From contig NC_014217.1 in NCBI RefSeq assembly GCF_000092925.1, forward strand, positions 2,914,001-2,978,000: a stretch of DNA of 64,000 nucleotides, read 5' to 3'. Both the position numbers and the translations under genes were made by a program. The DNA is from Ancylobacter novellus DSM 506. GTDB taxonomy: Bacteria > Pseudomonadota > Alphaproteobacteria > Rhizobiales > Xanthobacteraceae. Below the pieces are notes generated by a model. The model searched no databases. It was not told the DNA's origin and saw nothing but the letters and a program-made list of their open reading frames with translations. Every line of letters starts with the position of its first letter. Position 1 is the first letter of the stretch. This document shows, in pieces, positions 1 through 10,063 of this stretch.

Positions 1-134
1 CGGCGGGTCATGCAGATCGGCGGCAGCGCGAAGTCGATGACACGACGGCCCAGCCCCCGCGCGGCCATCCGCGCCGCGCCGCCAAGGCGGGCAGCGAATG
101 GAAGGGCGCTTTCCGCTTCCAGAGGCTTGTCCAT
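1..134 (-). CDS. ComF family protein, N-terminal part (cut by window edge)
   Basis: The minus strand reads an open frame of 44 codons from an ATG at 134 to the window edge. It contains the start of the ComF core, a short stretch ending ALPPICMTR that matches the usual LLPPrCplC beginning of ComF/phosphoribosyltransferase-like competence proteins. ComF-type proteins are cytoplasmic and are linked to DNA uptake or nucleotide salvage; the function in Hyphomicrobiales is not settled. It is divergent from the methyltransferase gene at 387, a neighbour it also has in related genomes. The Cys-rich zinc region and the catalytic domain lie outside the window. Confidence 0.72.
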   Translation of the reverse strand, partial: MDKPLEAESALPFAARLGGAARMAARGLGRRVIDFALPPICMTR

Positions 135-257
135 ACCGGCGAGCCTAGCATGCGCGCGGAACCGGCGCCGACCCGATTTCCCTGCTTTGACCCGCTGCCA
201 CGGCCGTCCTATGGCTCAGGTCCCATTCTTGGTCCGGATGTGTTCCAACATCTTCTG

Positions 258-352
258 CCCTCATGGCCGGGCTTGACCCGGCCACCCAGGGTCCAGCCGT
301 GCGGCCTTGCGGCGCAAAGGCCGGGTCCCCGGGTCAAGCCCGGGGATGAGGG
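258..352. repeat. Palindromic intergenic repeat, family A, copy 1
   Basis: A roughly 95-bp element whose two halves each fold as a hairpin (core CCGGGCTTGACCCGG on the left, CCCGGGTCAAGCCCGGG on the right) and which as a whole is an imperfect inverted repeat ending in CATGG/GGATGAG. It fills the space between comF and the methyltransferase gene. Further copies of this family are at 15144, 19624, 38193, 50113 and 60464. Confidence 0.85.
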
Positions 353-386
353 AGTAGAGTTACGAGTGAGACCCGAGGAGCATCCC

Positions 387-1268
387 ATGTCCGGCCCGAT
401 GAACGTCTTCGACCCGCGCGCGCTCGCCGCCCGCCGCCGCCGCGCGCTGGCGCTGGGACCGGAGACTTTCCTGCTCGACCGCGTCGCCGAAGACCTCGCC
501 GACAGGCTCGGCGCGGTGAAGCGGCGCTTCGAGGTGGCCGCCGACCTCGGCACGCCGACCGATGCCGTGCGCACCGCGCTCGCCGGCTCCGACATGGTCG
601 GACGGCTCCATGCCTTCGGCCCGGCCGAGCGGGCGGATGTCGAGATCGTCACCGATCCCGAGGCCCTGCCCTTCGCGCCGGAAACGCTCGACCTCGTGGT
701 CTCGGCGCTGGCCTTGCAGACGGTCAACGACCTGCCCGGCGTCCTCTCGCAGATCCGCCGCGCGCTGCGCCCGGACGGGCTGCTCATCGCCGGATTCCTC
801 GGCGCCGGCACGCTGAACGAGCTGCGCGAGGCCTTCGCCATCGCCGAGAGCGACACGCTAGGGGGCATCTCCCCGCGCGTCGCCCCCTTCGCCGATCTGC
901 GCGACCTCGGCGGGCTGCTCCAGCGCGCCGGCTTCGCCCTGCCGGTCACCGATGTCGACCGCGTCGTCGTGCGCTATGGCGACCCGCTGTCGCTGCTCGC
1001 CGACCTGCGCCGCATGGGCGCCGCCAACCCGCTCGCCGACCGCCGCCGGACGCCGCTGCTGCGCAAGACGCTGGCGCGGCTGTTCGAGGTCTATGCCGAG
1101 CGCTTCTCCGACCCGGACGGACGCCTGCGCGCCACCTTCGAGATCGCCTGGATTTCCGGCTGGGCGCCGCATGAGAGCCAGCAGAAGCCGCTGCGCCCCG
1201 GCTCGGCCAAGGCGCGGCTGGCGGATGCGCTGAAGGTTCCGGAAGGACGGCTGCCGGGGGATGGCTAA
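387..1268 (+). CDS. Class I SAM-dependent methyltransferase, BioC/NDUFAF5-like
   Basis: 293 residues from the ATG at 387, preceded by a GAGGAG ribosome site; a longer frame reaches back to 150 but runs through a repeat element, so it is not used. It starts with the MNVFDPRAL block and an ALALGPETFLLDRVAEDL helix typical of the NDUFAF5/BioC-like group, followed by a Rossmann SAM fold; an internal ALPFAPETLDLVVSALALQTVNDLPG stretch matches motif II and post II. The canonical glycine-rich SAM loop is weak here (AADLGTPTDAVRTAL). Members hydroxylate or methylate proteins such as complex I subunits, or methylate malonyl-ACP in BioC; which applies here cannot be read from sequence. It is divergent from comF. 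Confidence 0.8.
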   Translation: MSGPMNVFDPRALAARRRRALALGPETFLLDRVAEDLADRLGAVKRRFEVAADLGTPTDAVRTALAGSDMVGRLHAFGPAERADVEIVTDPEALPFAPETLDLVVSALALQTVNDLPGVLSQIRRALRPDGLLIAGFLGAGTLNELREAFAIAESDTLGGISPRVAPFADLRDLGGLLQRAGFALPVTDVDRVVVRYGDPLSLLADLRRMGAANPLADRRRTPLLRKTLARLFEVYAERFSDPDGRLRATFEIAWISGWAPHESQQKPLRPGSAKARLADALKVPEGRLPGDG

Positions 1269-1289
1269 CTTCCCGTTTCCCCGCCCGCC

Positions 1290-1391
1290 GTCATGCTGAG
1301 GTGCCGGCCTTCAGGCCGGCCTCGAAGCACGCAGGCGGTGCCCGGACGAGCATCCTTCGAGGCTCGCCTATGGCTCGCACCTCAGGATGAC
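1290..1391. repeat. Palindromic intergenic repeat, family B, copy 1
   Basis: An element of about 100 bp starting GTCATGCTGAGGTG and ending CACCTCAGGATGAC. The inner parts CCTCGAAGCACGC and GCATCCTTCGAGG are also inverted, so each half folds into its own hairpin and the whole is an inverted repeat. It lies between the convergent methyltransferase and mutT genes. Other copies: 7982, 17437, 19680, 29997, 53603, 59349 and 63497. Confidence 0.88.
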
Positions 1392-1413
1392 GGTGTGTTT
1401 GTCGTCGGATCCT

Positions 1414-1833
1414 CTACCGCCCCGGCCCCAGCAAATCGACCAGCACCGGGATCAGCGGCTCGTCGGCGGGCGGCATGGGGTAGTCGCGCAGCGCGCGCGG
1501 CTTCACCCAGGCGAGGCGCTGGCCCTCGCGGCCATGGGCGTGGCCTTCCCAGCGCCGGCAAATCCACAGCGGCATCAGCAGCTGGAAGGTCTCGTAGGTG
1601 TGCGAGGCGAAGCTCAGCGGCGCGAGGCACGGCTCCTTCACGACGATGCCGAGCTCCTCGGCGAGCTCGCGGATCAGGCAGTCCTCCGGCCGCTCGCCGA
1701 GCTCGACCTTGCCGCCGGGAAACTCCCACAGCCCCGCCAGCGACTTGCCCGCCGGCCGCTCGGTCAGCAGCACCCGCCCGTCGACGTCGACGAGGGCGCA
1801 GGCGGCGACGAGGACGAGCTTCATCGGCGCCAT
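1414..1833 (-). CDS. mutT: NUDIX hydrolase, MutT-type 8-oxo-dGTP diphosphatase
   Basis: 139 residues, the normal MutT length. The NUDIX box (G-x5-E-x7-REUxEExGU) is complete at residues 41-63, with the REL-AEE-LG metal-binding part intact. The enzyme would hydrolyse 8-oxo-dGTP to the monophosphate and so prevent A:T to C:G transversions. It follows argJ by only 2 bp on the same strand, so the two are probably one transcript, an arrangement common in Hyphomicrobiales. Substrate is inferred from family and neighbourhood. Confidence 0.9.
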   Translation of the reverse strand: MAPMKLVLVAACALVDVDGRVLLTERPAGKSLAGLWEFPGGKVELGERPEDCLIRELAEELGIVVKEPCLAPLSFASHTYETFQLLMPLWICRRWEGHAHGREGQRLAWVKPRALRDYPMPPADEPLIPVLVDLLGPGR

Positions 1834-1835
1834 GG

Positions 1836-3074
1836 TCAGGACCGGTAGTCGCCGTTGATGGCGACATATTCCTTGGTGAGGTCGCAGGTCATCACCCGGT
1901 CCGCGCCGCGCCCGAGGCCGAGATCGACGGTGAGGTCGATGACGTCGTTCTTCATGTAGGCGGAGACCTCGGCCTCGTCATAGGACGGGTCGCGCGTGCC
2001 CTCATGCGCCACGCGGATCGGCCCGAAGGAGATGGAGAGCCGGTCGCGCTCGGCCGGCTCGCCGGCCTTGCCCACCGCCATCACCACGCGGCCCCAATTG
2101 GCGTCCTCGCCGGCCACCGCCGTCTTCACCAGCGGCGAATTGGCGATCGACATGGCGATGCGCCGGGCCGAGCGCTTGGAGGTCGCGCCGGTGACATGGA
2201 TGCGCACCAGCTTGCGCGCGCCCTCCCCGTCCCGCGCCACCTGCTCGGCCAGATCCGCCAGCACGCCGGTCAGCGCGCGGCGGAAGCGGGCGAGGCGCGG
2301 GTCCTTGGCATCCGAGATGCGCGGCGCGCCGGAGGCGCCGGTGGCGAACAGCAGCAGCGTGTCGGAGGTCGAGGTGTCGCCGTCGATGGTGACGGCGTTG
2401 AACGAGTCGGTCACGCCCTTCGACAGCAGCGCCTGCAGCGCCGGCGCGTCGATGGCGGCGTCGGTGAAGACGAAGGACAGCATGGTCGCCATGTCCGGCG
2501 CGATCATGCCGGCGCCCTTGGCCATGCCGGCGATGGTCACCTCGACGCCCTCGATCTTCACCTTGGCGGTGGCGAGCTTGGGGAAGGTGTCGGTGGTCAT
2601 GATCGCCTTGGCCGGGTCGATCCAGGGCAGCGGCGCGAGGCGCTTGGCCGTCTCCTCCAGCACGCCCTCGTACTTCGTCGCGTCCAGCGGCTCGCCGATG
2701 ACGCCGGTGGAGGCGAGATAGACCTCGTCCTCGCGGCAGCCCAGCGCCTTGGCGGCGATTTTCGCGGTCAGCGCCGTCGCCTCGCGGCCCTTCCTGCCGG
2801 TGAAGGCGTTGGCGTTGCCGGAATTCACCACCAGCCCGCGCGCCGAACCCTTGGCGAGGATGTCGCGGCACCATTCGACCGGCGCCGACGGGCACTTCGA
2901 TTTGGTGAACACGCCGGCGACGCTCGTCCCCTTGTCGAGCGCCAGCAGCAGCACGTCGGTGCGGCCCTTGTAGCGTATGCCCGCCTCGGCGGTGGCGAAG
3001 CGCACGCCGGCGACGGGGCCGACCTCGGGCGTCGTCTTGGGCGCGAGCGGGGAGACGGGGGAAGCGTGGGCCAT
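1836..3074 (-). CDS. argJ: Bifunctional ornithine acetyltransferase / N-acetylglutamate synthase
   Basis: 412 residues. It transfers the acetyl group from N-acetylornithine to glutamate in cyclic arginine biosynthesis; bifunctional forms also use acetyl-CoA. The self-cleavage site is visible: [13 protein letters not shown], with cut expected between Ala196 and Thr197, Thr197 becoming the N-terminal nucleophile of the beta chain. The [11 protein letters not shown] block and C-terminal [11 protein letters not shown] are also typical. The ATG at 3074 gives a normal short N-terminus. Followed directly by mutT; upstream lies the terminator of the preceding isomerase gene, so argJ should have its own promoter in the 100 bp after it. 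Confidence 0.96.
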   Translation of the reverse strand: MAHASPVSPLAPKTTPEVGPVAGVRFATAEAGIRYKGRTDVLLLALDKGTSVAGVFTKSKCPSAPVEWCRDILAKGSARGLVVNSGNANAFTGRKGREATALTAKIAAKALGCREDEVYLASTGVIGEPLDATKYEGVLEETAKRLAPLPWIDPAKAIMTTDTFPKLATAKVKIEGVEVTIAGMAKGAGMIAPDMATMLSFVFTDAAIDAPALQALLSKGVTDSFNAVTIDGDTSTSDTLLLFATGASGAPRISDAKDPRLARFRRALTGVLADLAEQVARDGEGARKLVRIHVTGATSKRSARRIAMSIANSPLVKTAVAGEDANWGRVVMAVGKAGEPAERDRLSISFGPIRVAHEGTRDPSYDEAEVSAYMKNDVIDLTVDLGLGRGADRVMTCDLTKEYVAINGDYRS

Positions 3075-3177
3075 CGGGAAAATCTCTGCGGCAGGAAGGG
3101 CCGAACCGATGTGCCCGAGAAGCGCAACATCCGCAAGACGGATCGCCGCTCCCCGGCCGGCCGCGTCGCCCGGACAA

Positions 3178-3210
3178 GAAAAAAGGCCCCGGACGCGCTG
3201 TCCGGGGCCT
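3178..3210 (-). terminator. Rho-independent terminator of the parvulin gene
   Basis: An 11-bp perfect stem, arms 3184-3194 and 3200-3210, with a 5-nt loop (3195-3199). Read on the minus strand it is followed by six T residues (forward A run 3179-3184). It sits 26 bp after the stop codon of the isomerase gene and separates it from argJ. Confidence 0.9.
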
Positions 3211-3235
3211 CGTTCGTCACGGCGTCAGGCGCGGC

Positions 3236-4249
3236 TCACTGCGCGGGCTTCGGCGCGTCCGGAGCGGCCGGCGCGTCGGCGGCCGGGGCCTTCGGCGCGG
3301 CGTCGGTCTTCTCGACCTTGGCGGCCTCGCGGGTCTTCTGCACCGCCTCGGCCTGCGCCTTCTGGGCGAGGAACTGCTCGATCTGCGGCTTCACCTCGTC
3401 GAAGGTCGGGGTCGGCTTCTCGCGCTTCTCCTCGACCTTGATGACGTGCCAGCCGAACTGCGTCTTCACCGGCTTGGACACCTCGCCCGGCTTCATGGCG
3501 AAGGCGACCTCGGCGAATTCCGGCACCATCTGCTCCTTGGCGAAGAAGCCGAGATCGCCGCCGTCCTGCTTGCCCGAGGGGTCCTCGGTAAGCTGCTTGG
3601 CGAGCGTGGCGAAGTCCTCGCCCTTCTTCAGCCGGGCCTCGACGTCCTGCGCCTTCTTCTCGGCGGCGGCCGAGGCCTCCTTGTCGTCCGGCGAGGCGCG
3701 GAACAGGATGTGGCGGGCGTGCACTTCCTCTTCCGGCTTCTGCTGCTTCACCGCCTCTTCATAGGTCTTCTTCATCGCGTCGTCGGTCAGCGCCGCCTTG
3801 GTCGCCTTCTCCAGCGCCGCCTGCATCAGCACGCGCTTGCGGATGAAGTCGAGCTGCTGCTTGAAGGCCGGGGTCTGGTCGAGCTTGTCGGCCTCGGCGG
3901 CCTGCGCCATGGCGGTCAGGTCGATCAGGAAGCCGAGCACATATTCGTCGCGGGCCGGGCCCTGAAGCTGCGGGGGCAGGTTCTGCGCCAGCTCCGCGGC
4001 AGCGGCATTCACGTCGCCGCGGGTGATCGCCGCGCCGTTGACGGTCGCCAGCACCGTGTCGTCGGGCTGCGCGCTCGCCGCAGGAGCGGCGGCCGGCGCG
4101 GCCGGGCCCTTGGCGGGAGCGTCCTGCGCCAGTGCCGGCAGCGCGGGGATGAGGGCCGCGCCGAGAAGCGCGGCGAGCAGGCCGGCGCGCAGCAGGCCGG
4201 CGGGGCGGGAAGATGCCTGGAGCACGGCATGCGGGCGATGACGGGTCAT
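3236..4249 (-). CDS. Secreted parvulin-type peptidyl-prolyl isomerase (PrsA/SurA-like)
   Basis: 337 residues. An N-terminal signal peptide (Arg-rich start, then LLRAGLLAALLGAALIPALPALA, cleavage near ALAQD, residues 41-43) sends it to the periplasm. An Ala/Pro-rich linker is followed by a SurA_N-like helical part and a parvulin domain at about residues 175-275 (VHARHILF; GGDLGFFAKEQMVPEF; FGWHVIKVEEKRE). The C-terminus is another low-complexity Ala/Pro/Lys tail. Parvulins isomerise prolyl bonds and help fold outer membrane proteins. It is divergent from secA, sharing a 439-bp region, which fits a joint role in export and envelope folding, although this is common in the order and not proof of coregulation. 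Confidence 0.9.
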   Translation of the reverse strand: MTRHRPHAVLQASSRPAGLLRAGLLAALLGAALIPALPALAQDAPAKGPAAPAAAPAASAQPDDTVLATVNGAAITRGDVNAAAAELAQNLPPQLQGPARDEYVLGFLIDLTAMAQAAEADKLDQTPAFKQQLDFIRKRVLMQAALEKATKAALTDDAMKKTYEEAVKQQKPEEEVHARHILFRASPDDKEASAAAEKKAQDVEARLKKGEDFATLAKQLTEDPSGKQDGGDLGFFAKEQMVPEFAEVAFAMKPGEVSKPVKTQFGWHVIKVEEKREKPTPTFDEVKPQIEQFLAQKAQAEAVQKTREAAKVEKTDAAPKAPAADAPAAPDAPKPAQ

Positions 4250-4426
4250 GGGACGTTCCTCAAATTGCGGTTGTCCGCGGTTGGGCGGCGAAAGCTGGCC
4301 CAGTCGGGTCCATGTTGCAAGCGGGTAGAATGGGACGGCGGAACATATTTGGCGCCGCGGCGCCGGGTGGCGATGAGCCGGCCTCCCGCCTCCCTACGGG
4401 AAGGGAAACTGTCGTCCGGCGCGCGA

Positions 4427-4455
4427 TTGACAACCCCCAAACCCGTTCATAAGTG
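4427..4455 (+). promoter_or_regulatory. Possible sigma-70 type promoter for secA
   Basis: A perfect TTGACA at 4427-4432 is followed after exactly 17 bp by TAAGTG at 4450-4455. The -10 match is poor, so this is only a candidate. It would give a leader of about 225 nt before the secA ATG. The rest of the 439-bp secA/parvulin intergenic region (4250-4688) shows no reading frame or repeat that I recognise. Confidence 0.35.
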
Positions 4456-4688
4456 TGGCAGGCGGTGCGGGGCCTCCCGCGCGCTCGCATTTATGTGACG
4501 CAAGAACCCGCAAGCCGTTCGCGGCGGCCTGGCGTGCAAGACCCATTTCGGCCGCAAATGGCGTCTCGTTGAGCCCTGGCCCCGTGGAGGAGCCCCGGCA
4601 TTCGCGCCGGCAGCTTGCACTTAAGGACGCGGCGGCCCGTCACCGCTCGTCTGACACCTGATCCTGGCGGACACGGATTGGAAGTCTC

Positions 4689-7484
4689 ATGTTCGGCGCT
4701 CTCGCGCGAAAGCTGTTCGGATCGGCCAATGACCGCCGCGTGCGCGGTTACCAGCCCAAGGTGGCGGCCATCAATGCGCTCGAACCGGAGGTAAGGGCGC
4801 TCTCCGACGAGGAGCTGCGCGCCCGCACGGCCGCCTTCCGCGAGCAATATGCGAACGGCACCAGCCTCGACGACCTGCTGGTCCCCGCCTTCGCCACGGT
4901 GCGCGAGGCCGCAAGGCGCGCGCTCGGCCAGCGCCATTTCGACGTCCAGCTCATCGGCGGCATGGTGCTGCACGAGCGCGGCATCGCCGAGATGCGCACG
5001 GGTGAAGGCAAGACGCTGGTGGCCACCGCCCCGGTCTATCTCAATGCCATCACCGGCAAGGGCGTGCACGTCGTCACCGTCAACGACTACCTCGCCAAGC
5101 GCGACGCCGAGTGGATGGGCCGGGTCTACCGCTTCCTCGGCCTCACCGTCGGCGTGATCCATCACGGGCTCGACGACAATGAGCGCCGCGAGGCCTATGC
5201 CTGCGACGTCACCTACGCGACCAACAACGAGCTCGGCTTCGACTATCTGCGCGACAACATGAAGTACGAGCTGAACCAGATGGTCCAGCGCCCGCACTAT
5301 TTCGCCGTGGTCGACGAGGTCGATTCGATCCTGGTCGACGAGGCGCGCACGCCGCTGATCATCTCCGGCCCGCTCGACGACCGCTCGGACTTCTACAACA
5401 CCATCGACACCTACATCCCCAGGCTCGACAAGAGCGACTACGAGGTCGACGAGAAGCAGCGCTCCGTCGCCATGACCGAAGCCGGCATGGAGAAGATCGA
5501 GACCCTGCTGCGCGACGCCGGCCTGCTGAAGGGCGACAGCCTCTACGACATCGAGAACGTCTCGGTCGTCCACCACGTCAACCAGGCCCTGCGCGCCCAC
5601 ACGCTGTTCCAGCGCGACAAGGACTACATCGTGCGCAACGGCGAGGTCGTCATCATCGACGAGTTCACCGGCCGCATGATGCCGGGCCGCCGCTATTCGG
5701 AAGGCCTGCACCAGGCGCTCGAGGCCAAGGAGCGCGTCCAGGTCCAGCCGGAAAACCAGACGCTCGCCTCCATCACCTTCCAGAACTACTTCCGCATGTA
5801 CGAGAAGCTGGCCGGCATGACCGGCACGGCGAACACCGAGGCGGCGGAGTTCCAGGACATCTACAACCTCGAAGTGGTCGAGATCCCGACCAACCTGCCC
5901 GTCCAGCGCGTCGACGACGACGACGAGGTCTACCGCACGGCCGGCGAGAAGTACGACGCCATCATCGCCCTCATCGAGGACTGCAAGACGCGCGGCCAGC
6001 CGGTCCTCGTCGGCACCACCTCGATCGAGAAGTCCGAGCTGCTCGCCGAGCTGCTGAAGAAGCGCGGCTTCAAGCAGAAGGACTTCTCCGACGCCGACGC
6101 CTTCCGCAGCCTCTATGACGGCGACCAGGGCAAGGCCTCCGAGAAGGTGTTCGCGGTGCTCAACGCCCGCCACCACGAGCAGGAATCCTACATCGTCGCG
6201 CAGGCCGGCGTGCCCGGCGCCATCACCATCGCCACCAACATGGCCGGTCGCGGCACCGACATCCAGCTCGGCGGCAATGCCGACATGCGCATCGCCCACG
6301 AGATCGCCGACATGCCCGAGGGCGAGCAGCGCGCGGGCGCCGAGCAGCGCATCCGCGACGAGGTGGTGACGCTCAAGGCCAAGGCGCTCGCCGCCGGCGG
6401 CCTCTACGTCATCGGCACCGAGCGGCACGAGAGCCGGCGCATCGACAACCAGCTGCGCGGCCGCTCCGGCCGCCAGGGCGACCCCGGCCATTCGCACTTC
6501 TTCCTGTCGCTGGAAGACGACCTGATGCGCATCTTCGGGTCGGACCGGCTCGACGGCATGCTGCAGAAGCTCGGCCTCAAGGAGGGCGAGGCCATCGTCC
6601 ATCCCTGGATCAACCGGGCGCTGGAGAAGGCGCAGCAGAAGGTCGAGGCGCGCAACTACGACATCCGCAAGAACCTGCTGAAATACGACGACGTGATGAA
6701 CGACCAGCGCAAGGTGGTGTTCGAGCAGCGCGTCGAGCTGATGCAGGACGAGGACGTCGCCGAGACCGTCGTCGAGATGCGCCACGGCATCATCGAGGAC
6801 ATCGTCGTCAAGCACGTCCCGCCCAACGCCTATCCCGAGCAGTGGGACACGGACGGCCTCGGCGAGGAGCTGAACCGCATCCTCGGCCTCGATCTGCCGG
6901 TGAAGGAATGGGCCGGCGAGGAAGGCATCGCCGACGAGGAGATGCGCGAGCGCATCCAGTCCCGTGCCGACGAGGCCATGGCGGCCAAGGTCGCCAAATA
7001 CGGCCCCGACATCATGCGCTATGTCGAGAAGTCGATCCTCCTGCAGACGCTCGACCATCTCTGGCGCGAGCACCTGGTCACGCTCGACCATCTGCGCCAG
7101 GTCATCGGCCTGCGCGGCTATGCCCAGCGCGACCCGCTCAACGAGTACAAGTCGGAAGCCTTCCAGCTCTTCGAGGCGATGCTCTCCAACCTGCGCGAGG
7201 CGGTGACCGCCCAGCTCATGCGCGTCGAGGTGGTGACCACCCCGCCGCCCGAGCCGCTGCCGGTCATGCAGGCGCACCATCTCGACGCCGGCACCGGCGA
7301 CGACGAATTCGCGCTCGCCGATGCCGAGATGAGCGCCGAGGCGACGCTGGCCCCCGCCGCCGACGCCGGTTCCCCGCGCCGCGACCCGAACGACCCGTCG
7401 ACCTGGGGCCGGGTCGGGCGCAACGAGGTTTGCCCCTGCGGCTCGGGCCTCAAATACAAGCACTGCCACGGCAAGTTCGTATGA
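4689..7484 (+). CDS. secA: Preprotein translocase ATPase SecA
   Basis: 931 residues, normal for alphaproteobacteria. SecA drives post-translational export through SecYEG. Walker A is at residues 102-109 (MRTGEGKT), the DEVD Walker B follows in [16 protein letters not shown], and motifs of the second helicase domain are intact ([20 protein letters not shown]). The C-terminus carries the zinc/SecB-binding tail CPCGSG-x6-HCHG, with a cysteine-cysteine-cysteine-histidine pattern. The last codons overlap the start of the next gene by 4 bp (ATGA). Confidence 0.98.
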   Translation: MFGALARKLFGSANDRRVRGYQPKVAAINALEPEVRALSDEELRARTAAFREQYANGTSLDDLLVPAFATVREAARRALGQRHFDVQLIGGMVLHERGIAEMRTGEGKTLVATAPVYLNAITGKGVHVVTVNDYLAKRDAEWMGRVYRFLGLTVGVIHHGLDDNERREAYACDVTYATNNELGFDYLRDNMKYELNQMVQRPHYFAVVDEVDSILVDEARTPLIISGPLDDRSDFYNTIDTYIPRLDKSDYEVDEKQRSVAMTEAGMEKIETLLRDAGLLKGDSLYDIENVSVVHHVNQALRAHTLFQRDKDYIVRNGEVVIIDEFTGRMMPGRRYSEGLHQALEAKERVQVQPENQTLASITFQNYFRMYEKLAGMTGTANTEAAEFQDIYNLEVVEIPTNLPVQRVDDDDEVYRTAGEKYDAIIALIEDCKTRGQPVLVGTTSIEKSELLAELLKKRGFKQKDFSDADAFRSLYDGDQGKASEKVFAVLNARHHEQESYIVAQAGVPGAITIATNMAGRGTDIQLGGNADMRIAHEIADMPEGEQRAGAEQRIRDEVVTLKAKALAAGGLYVIGTERHESRRIDNQLRGRSGRQGDPGHSHFFLSLEDDLMRIFGSDRLDGMLQKLGLKEGEAIVHPWINRALEKAQQKVEARNYDIRKNLLKYDDVMNDQRKVVFEQRVELMQDEDVAETVVEMRHGIIEDIVVKHVPPNAYPEQWDTDGLGEELNRILGLDLPVKEWAGEEGIADEEMRERIQSRADEAMAAKVAKYGPDIMRYVEKSILLQTLDHLWREHLVTLDHLRQVIGLRGYAQRDPLNEYKSEAFQLFEAMLSNLREAVTAQLMRVEVVTTPPPEPLPVMQAHHLDAGTGDDEFALADAEMSAEATLAPAADAGSPRRDPNDPSTWGRVGRNEVCPCGSGLKYKHCHGKFV

Positions 7485-7900
7485 GCGATAAGGCGCCGGC
7501 CGACGATGATCGGACCGGCGACAGCCGAGCCGACGATTTGGCCGGCGTCGAGACGGCCGAGCGCCGCCTGCGCGATGCCGCCCTGCACGGTGACGTGGCG
7601 GCGCTGGACGAATTGCTGGCCGACGATTTGATCTTCGTCGACCAGACCGGCCAGTTCCTCTCCAAGGAAGACGACCTCGCCATGCACCGCACCGGCGCGC
7701 TCAAGCTCGGTGCGCTGCGGTTCTCCGACTACCGGCTGCGCCTGCTGTCGCCCGGCGTGGTGCTGGTGGTGCTGCGCGCCGACGCCTCCGGCCGCGCCGC
7801 CGGCGAGCCCTTCGACGCCGCGCTGCGCTTCTCCCGCGTCTGGCGCTTTGAGGCCGGCCGCTGGCGGGTTGCGAGCGCGCATTCGACCTTCATCGCCTAA
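7481..7900 (+). CDS. Small NTF2-like (SnoaL/DUF4440-type) protein
   Basis: 139 residues from the ATG at 7481, which overlaps the secA stop (ATGA), indicating translational coupling. After an acidic, disordered first 25 residues the protein has the DUF4440 pattern: a helix pair ending in [23 protein letters not shown], then strands with [17 protein letters not shown] and the closing [23 protein letters not shown]2-like proteins are cone-shaped alpha+beta barrels with varied roles (isomerase, hydrolase, ligand binding); no specific active site can be assigned. The coupling to secA suggests a stable but unexplained pairing. Confidence 0.82.
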   Translation: MSDKAPADDDRTGDSRADDLAGVETAERRLRDAALHGDVAALDELLADDLIFVDQTGQFLSKEDDLAMHRTGALKLGALRFSDYRLRLLSPGVVLVVLRADASGRAAGEPFDAALRFSRVWRFEAGRWRVASAHSTFIA

Positions 7901-7912
7901 GAGAATCGAAGT

Positions 7913-7956
7913 CGTCATCCCGGCCGCAGCCCGAAGGGCGGAGAGCCGGGATCGCC
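7913..7956. repeat. Intergenic repeat, family C, half copy
   Basis: A single hairpin half starting CGTCATCCCGGC and ending GAGCCGGGATCGC, matching the left half of the family C elements at 32243 and 39999. It lies 12 bp after a stop codon and just ahead of a family B copy. Confidence 0.75.
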
Positions 7957-7981
7957 CCCATCCCTCCACTCCCCCGCACGC

Positions 7982-8088
7982 CCTCATCCTGAGGTGCCGC
8001 CGCAGGCGGCCTCGAAGGATGGTCAGCTCAGCGCGCCCGGACGAGCATCCTTCGAGGCCCGGCTTTCGCCGGGCACCTCAGGATGAGG
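7982..8088. repeat. Palindromic intergenic repeat, family B, copy 2
   Basis: A full-length element with perfect outer arms (CCTCATCCTGAGGTG / CACCTCAGGATGAGG) and inner inverted parts CCTCGAAGGATG / CATCCTTCGAGG. It occupies the gap between the convergent NTF2-like and L,D-transpeptidase genes. Confidence 0.9.
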
Positions 8089-8121
8089 TCCATCGTGTGG
8101 GAATCGGGCGCGTGAAGGCGC

Positions 8122-9903
8122 CTACTGCACCGACGAGGAGAATCCGCCGGGCGCCAGAATCGAGGCGCCGGGCAGCGCGCCGGGCGTGCCGTAGAGCGGC
8201 TGCTGCGAGGAGGCGACCGAGGGCCGCAGCACCGGCGCGTCGCCGGTATCGGCCGTGGACGTCGCGGCGGGCGTCGCCTTGGGCGATGCCACAGTGCTGG
8301 TCGTCGCGCCATAGCCCGGATGGGTCGGCCGCGTCACGACGGGCGCGGCGCTGGCGGAACTGGTCGTCGCCGGACGCGGCGCGGCGGAGCTCTGGCCCTG
8401 CGCCGCCGGCTTCGCCGGCGCGGCCGGACGGGTCGACGCCGCCTGCGGTCGGGCGGTCGGCCGCTCGGGCGGCAGCGGCACGTCCGCCGGCGTGCCGGTG
8501 CTGGCGGTCGCCGCAGGAACGTTCGGGGGCGGTGAGCCGCCGCCGAACCAGCTCTTCAGCCCGGCGAAGAAGCCACCGCCGGAATCGAGCGCGGCGACCT
8601 GGGTGCCGGCCGGGGTGTTCTGCACGCTCCGCGCCGGGGCCGGCGCGAAGGCGCCGAACAGGCTCGGCGCCTGAGCCGGCGCGGCAGCGACCTGCGTGCG
8701 CACGCCGCCCGGCGCGTCGGTCGGGCGCGGCGCCGGCAGCGGCACGCCACCGGCGACCTGCACCGGCGCGGCGCCGGACGTGCGGGCGGTGCCGACCATG
8801 GGGCCATCGGCGCCCTGCACCACGGTGTCGGCCTTGGCGAGCGCGATGCTGTCGGCCGGGGCCGGCGCGTTGGTCTCGACGCCCCATTCGCTGCCCGGCG
8901 GCTTCACGATCGCCGGCAGCGAGCCCGGCGCGTTCAGCTCCGGATTCTCCAGCTTGGCGAGGAAGACCTTGTGCATGCCGCCGTCCTTGCCGGTCTTCAC
9001 CGGGGCGGTCGGCTGCAGCGTGCCGGCGCTGGCGATCTTGGCGTTGACCTGCTGCTGGCGGGAAGCGAGCGCCTGCTGCAGCCCTTCCGGCTGGGTGTAT
9101 TGCGGGCACGGCGCCGAGGCGTCGAAGCGGGCGTTCGGATCGACCGGCGTGGCGTTGAACACGTAGCGCTTGGCGCAGAAATCGACCTTCGGCGGCGCCT
9201 TGGTGACCTCGAACGTGTCGCTGCCTTCCTTGATCATCTTCCAGAAGGCGAGGTTCGGGTTGTTGCGGTGGCGCACCATGTTTTCCGCGGTCATGCGGAA
9301 CGGATAGGCCTGCACCTGGAAGGAGCGCTGGCCGCCCATGAAGCTCTCGCGGCCGAGCGCGAACACTTCCTGCACCTGCTCGTCGGTCATGGCGTAGCAG
9401 CCGCGCGAGGTGCAGTCGCCATGCACCATCAGATTGGCGCCGGTGCGGCCGAGCGAGCGGTCGAAGGCGTTGGGATAGCCGAGATCGAAGGACAGGTAGT
9501 ACTGGGAATTCGGATTCATCTGGCCGGGGGTGACGGTGTAGAAGCCTTCCGGCGCCTGCCGGTCGCCTTCCTTCACCTTCGGCCCGAGCTCGCCGGACCA
9601 GCGGCAGATCGGATAGGTCTTCAGGAGCGCATAGTCGCCGCTGGTGGTCTGCTTCCAGACTTCCAGCTCCGATTCTTCCTTGAAGATGCGCACCACGATC
9701 GGGCTGGTGCGCGACATGCCCTTCTCGCCGATCAGCGCCACGGTCTGCGGCGACAACGACTTGGTGCCCTTCGCCGACATGGGCGAGGGACCGTCATCGC
9801 CGGTGCAGCCGGCGAGAGCGAGCGCGGCGGCGCCGGCCAGCAGCGCGGCGCGCCAGCGCGCGGACCCCTTGTGCAGGAGGCGCGAAAAGCTTGGAACCCT
9901 CAC
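8122..9903 (-). CDS. Lipoprotein L,D-transpeptidase family protein (YafK/ErfK-like)
   Basis: 593 residues from a GTG at 9903 with a GGGGAG ribosome site 7 bp upstream; an ATG at 9990 would add 29 residues ahead of a clear signal peptide and is less likely. The signal peptide ends in a lipobox LALAGC (Cys33), so the protein should be lipid-anchored. The catalytic domain at about residues 60-270 has the YkuD-type motif MVHGDCTSRGCYAMTD with the expected active-site cysteine. Such enzymes form 3-3 peptidoglycan links or attach proteins to murein. The second half is a long Pro/Ala/Thr-rich tail with repeated PLPxxRPT-like pieces, probably an extended wall-spanning linker. Confidence 0.88.
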   Translation of the reverse strand: MRVPSFSRLLHKGSARWRAALLAGAAALALAGCTGDDGPSPMSAKGTKSLSPQTVALIGEKGMSRTSPIVVRIFKEESELEVWKQTTSGDYALLKTYPICRWSGELGPKVKEGDRQAPEGFYTVTPGQMNPNSQYYLSFDLGYPNAFDRSLGRTGANLMVHGDCTSRGCYAMTDEQVQEVFALGRESFMGGQRSFQVQAYPFRMTAENMVRHRNNPNLAFWKMIKEGSDTFEVTKAPPKVDFCAKRYVFNATPVDPNARFDASAPCPQYTQPEGLQQALASRQQQVNAKIASAGTLQPTAPVKTGKDGGMHKVFLAKLENPELNAPGSLPAIVKPPGSEWGVETNAPAPADSIALAKADTVVQGADGPMVGTARTSGAAPVQVAGGVPLPAPRPTDAPGGVRTQVAAAPAQAPSLFGAFAPAPARSVQNTPAGTQVAALDSGGGFFAGLKSWFGGGSPPPNVPAATASTGTPADVPLPPERPTARPQAASTRPAAPAKPAAQGQSSAAPRPATTSSASAAPVVTRPTHPGYGATTSTVASPKATPAATSTADTGDAPVLRPSVASSQQPLYGTPGALPGASILAPGGFSSSVQ

Positions 9904-10063
9904 CCCAAGACTCCCCACTAAAGCTCCCCGACACGCCCGCCCCACGCGGGCGTCCTGCAAAGCGTTATACGCGTGCGGGCCGCATCGCAATCCCGCCTCG
10001 CATTACCGGCACGTCCCAACGCCTGCGCGCAGCGGCGAAGGCGGTCGTCGCGGCCGGGCCCTG

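Noticed and set aside
150..386. Upstream extension of the methyltransferase gene to 150
   Set aside because: The added 79 residues are translated from a family A repeat, and the ATG at 387 has a good ribosome site.
1293..3764. 823-residue open frame on the plus strand opposite mutT and argJ
   Set aside because: Begins in a repeat element and runs antisense to recognised genes; no domain.
4491..7469. 992-residue open frame on the minus strand opposite secA
   Set aside because: SecA is certain by motif; the antisense frame has shadow-type composition (His/Val/Asp/Gly-rich), no ribosome site, and is a product of codon bias in GC-rich DNA.
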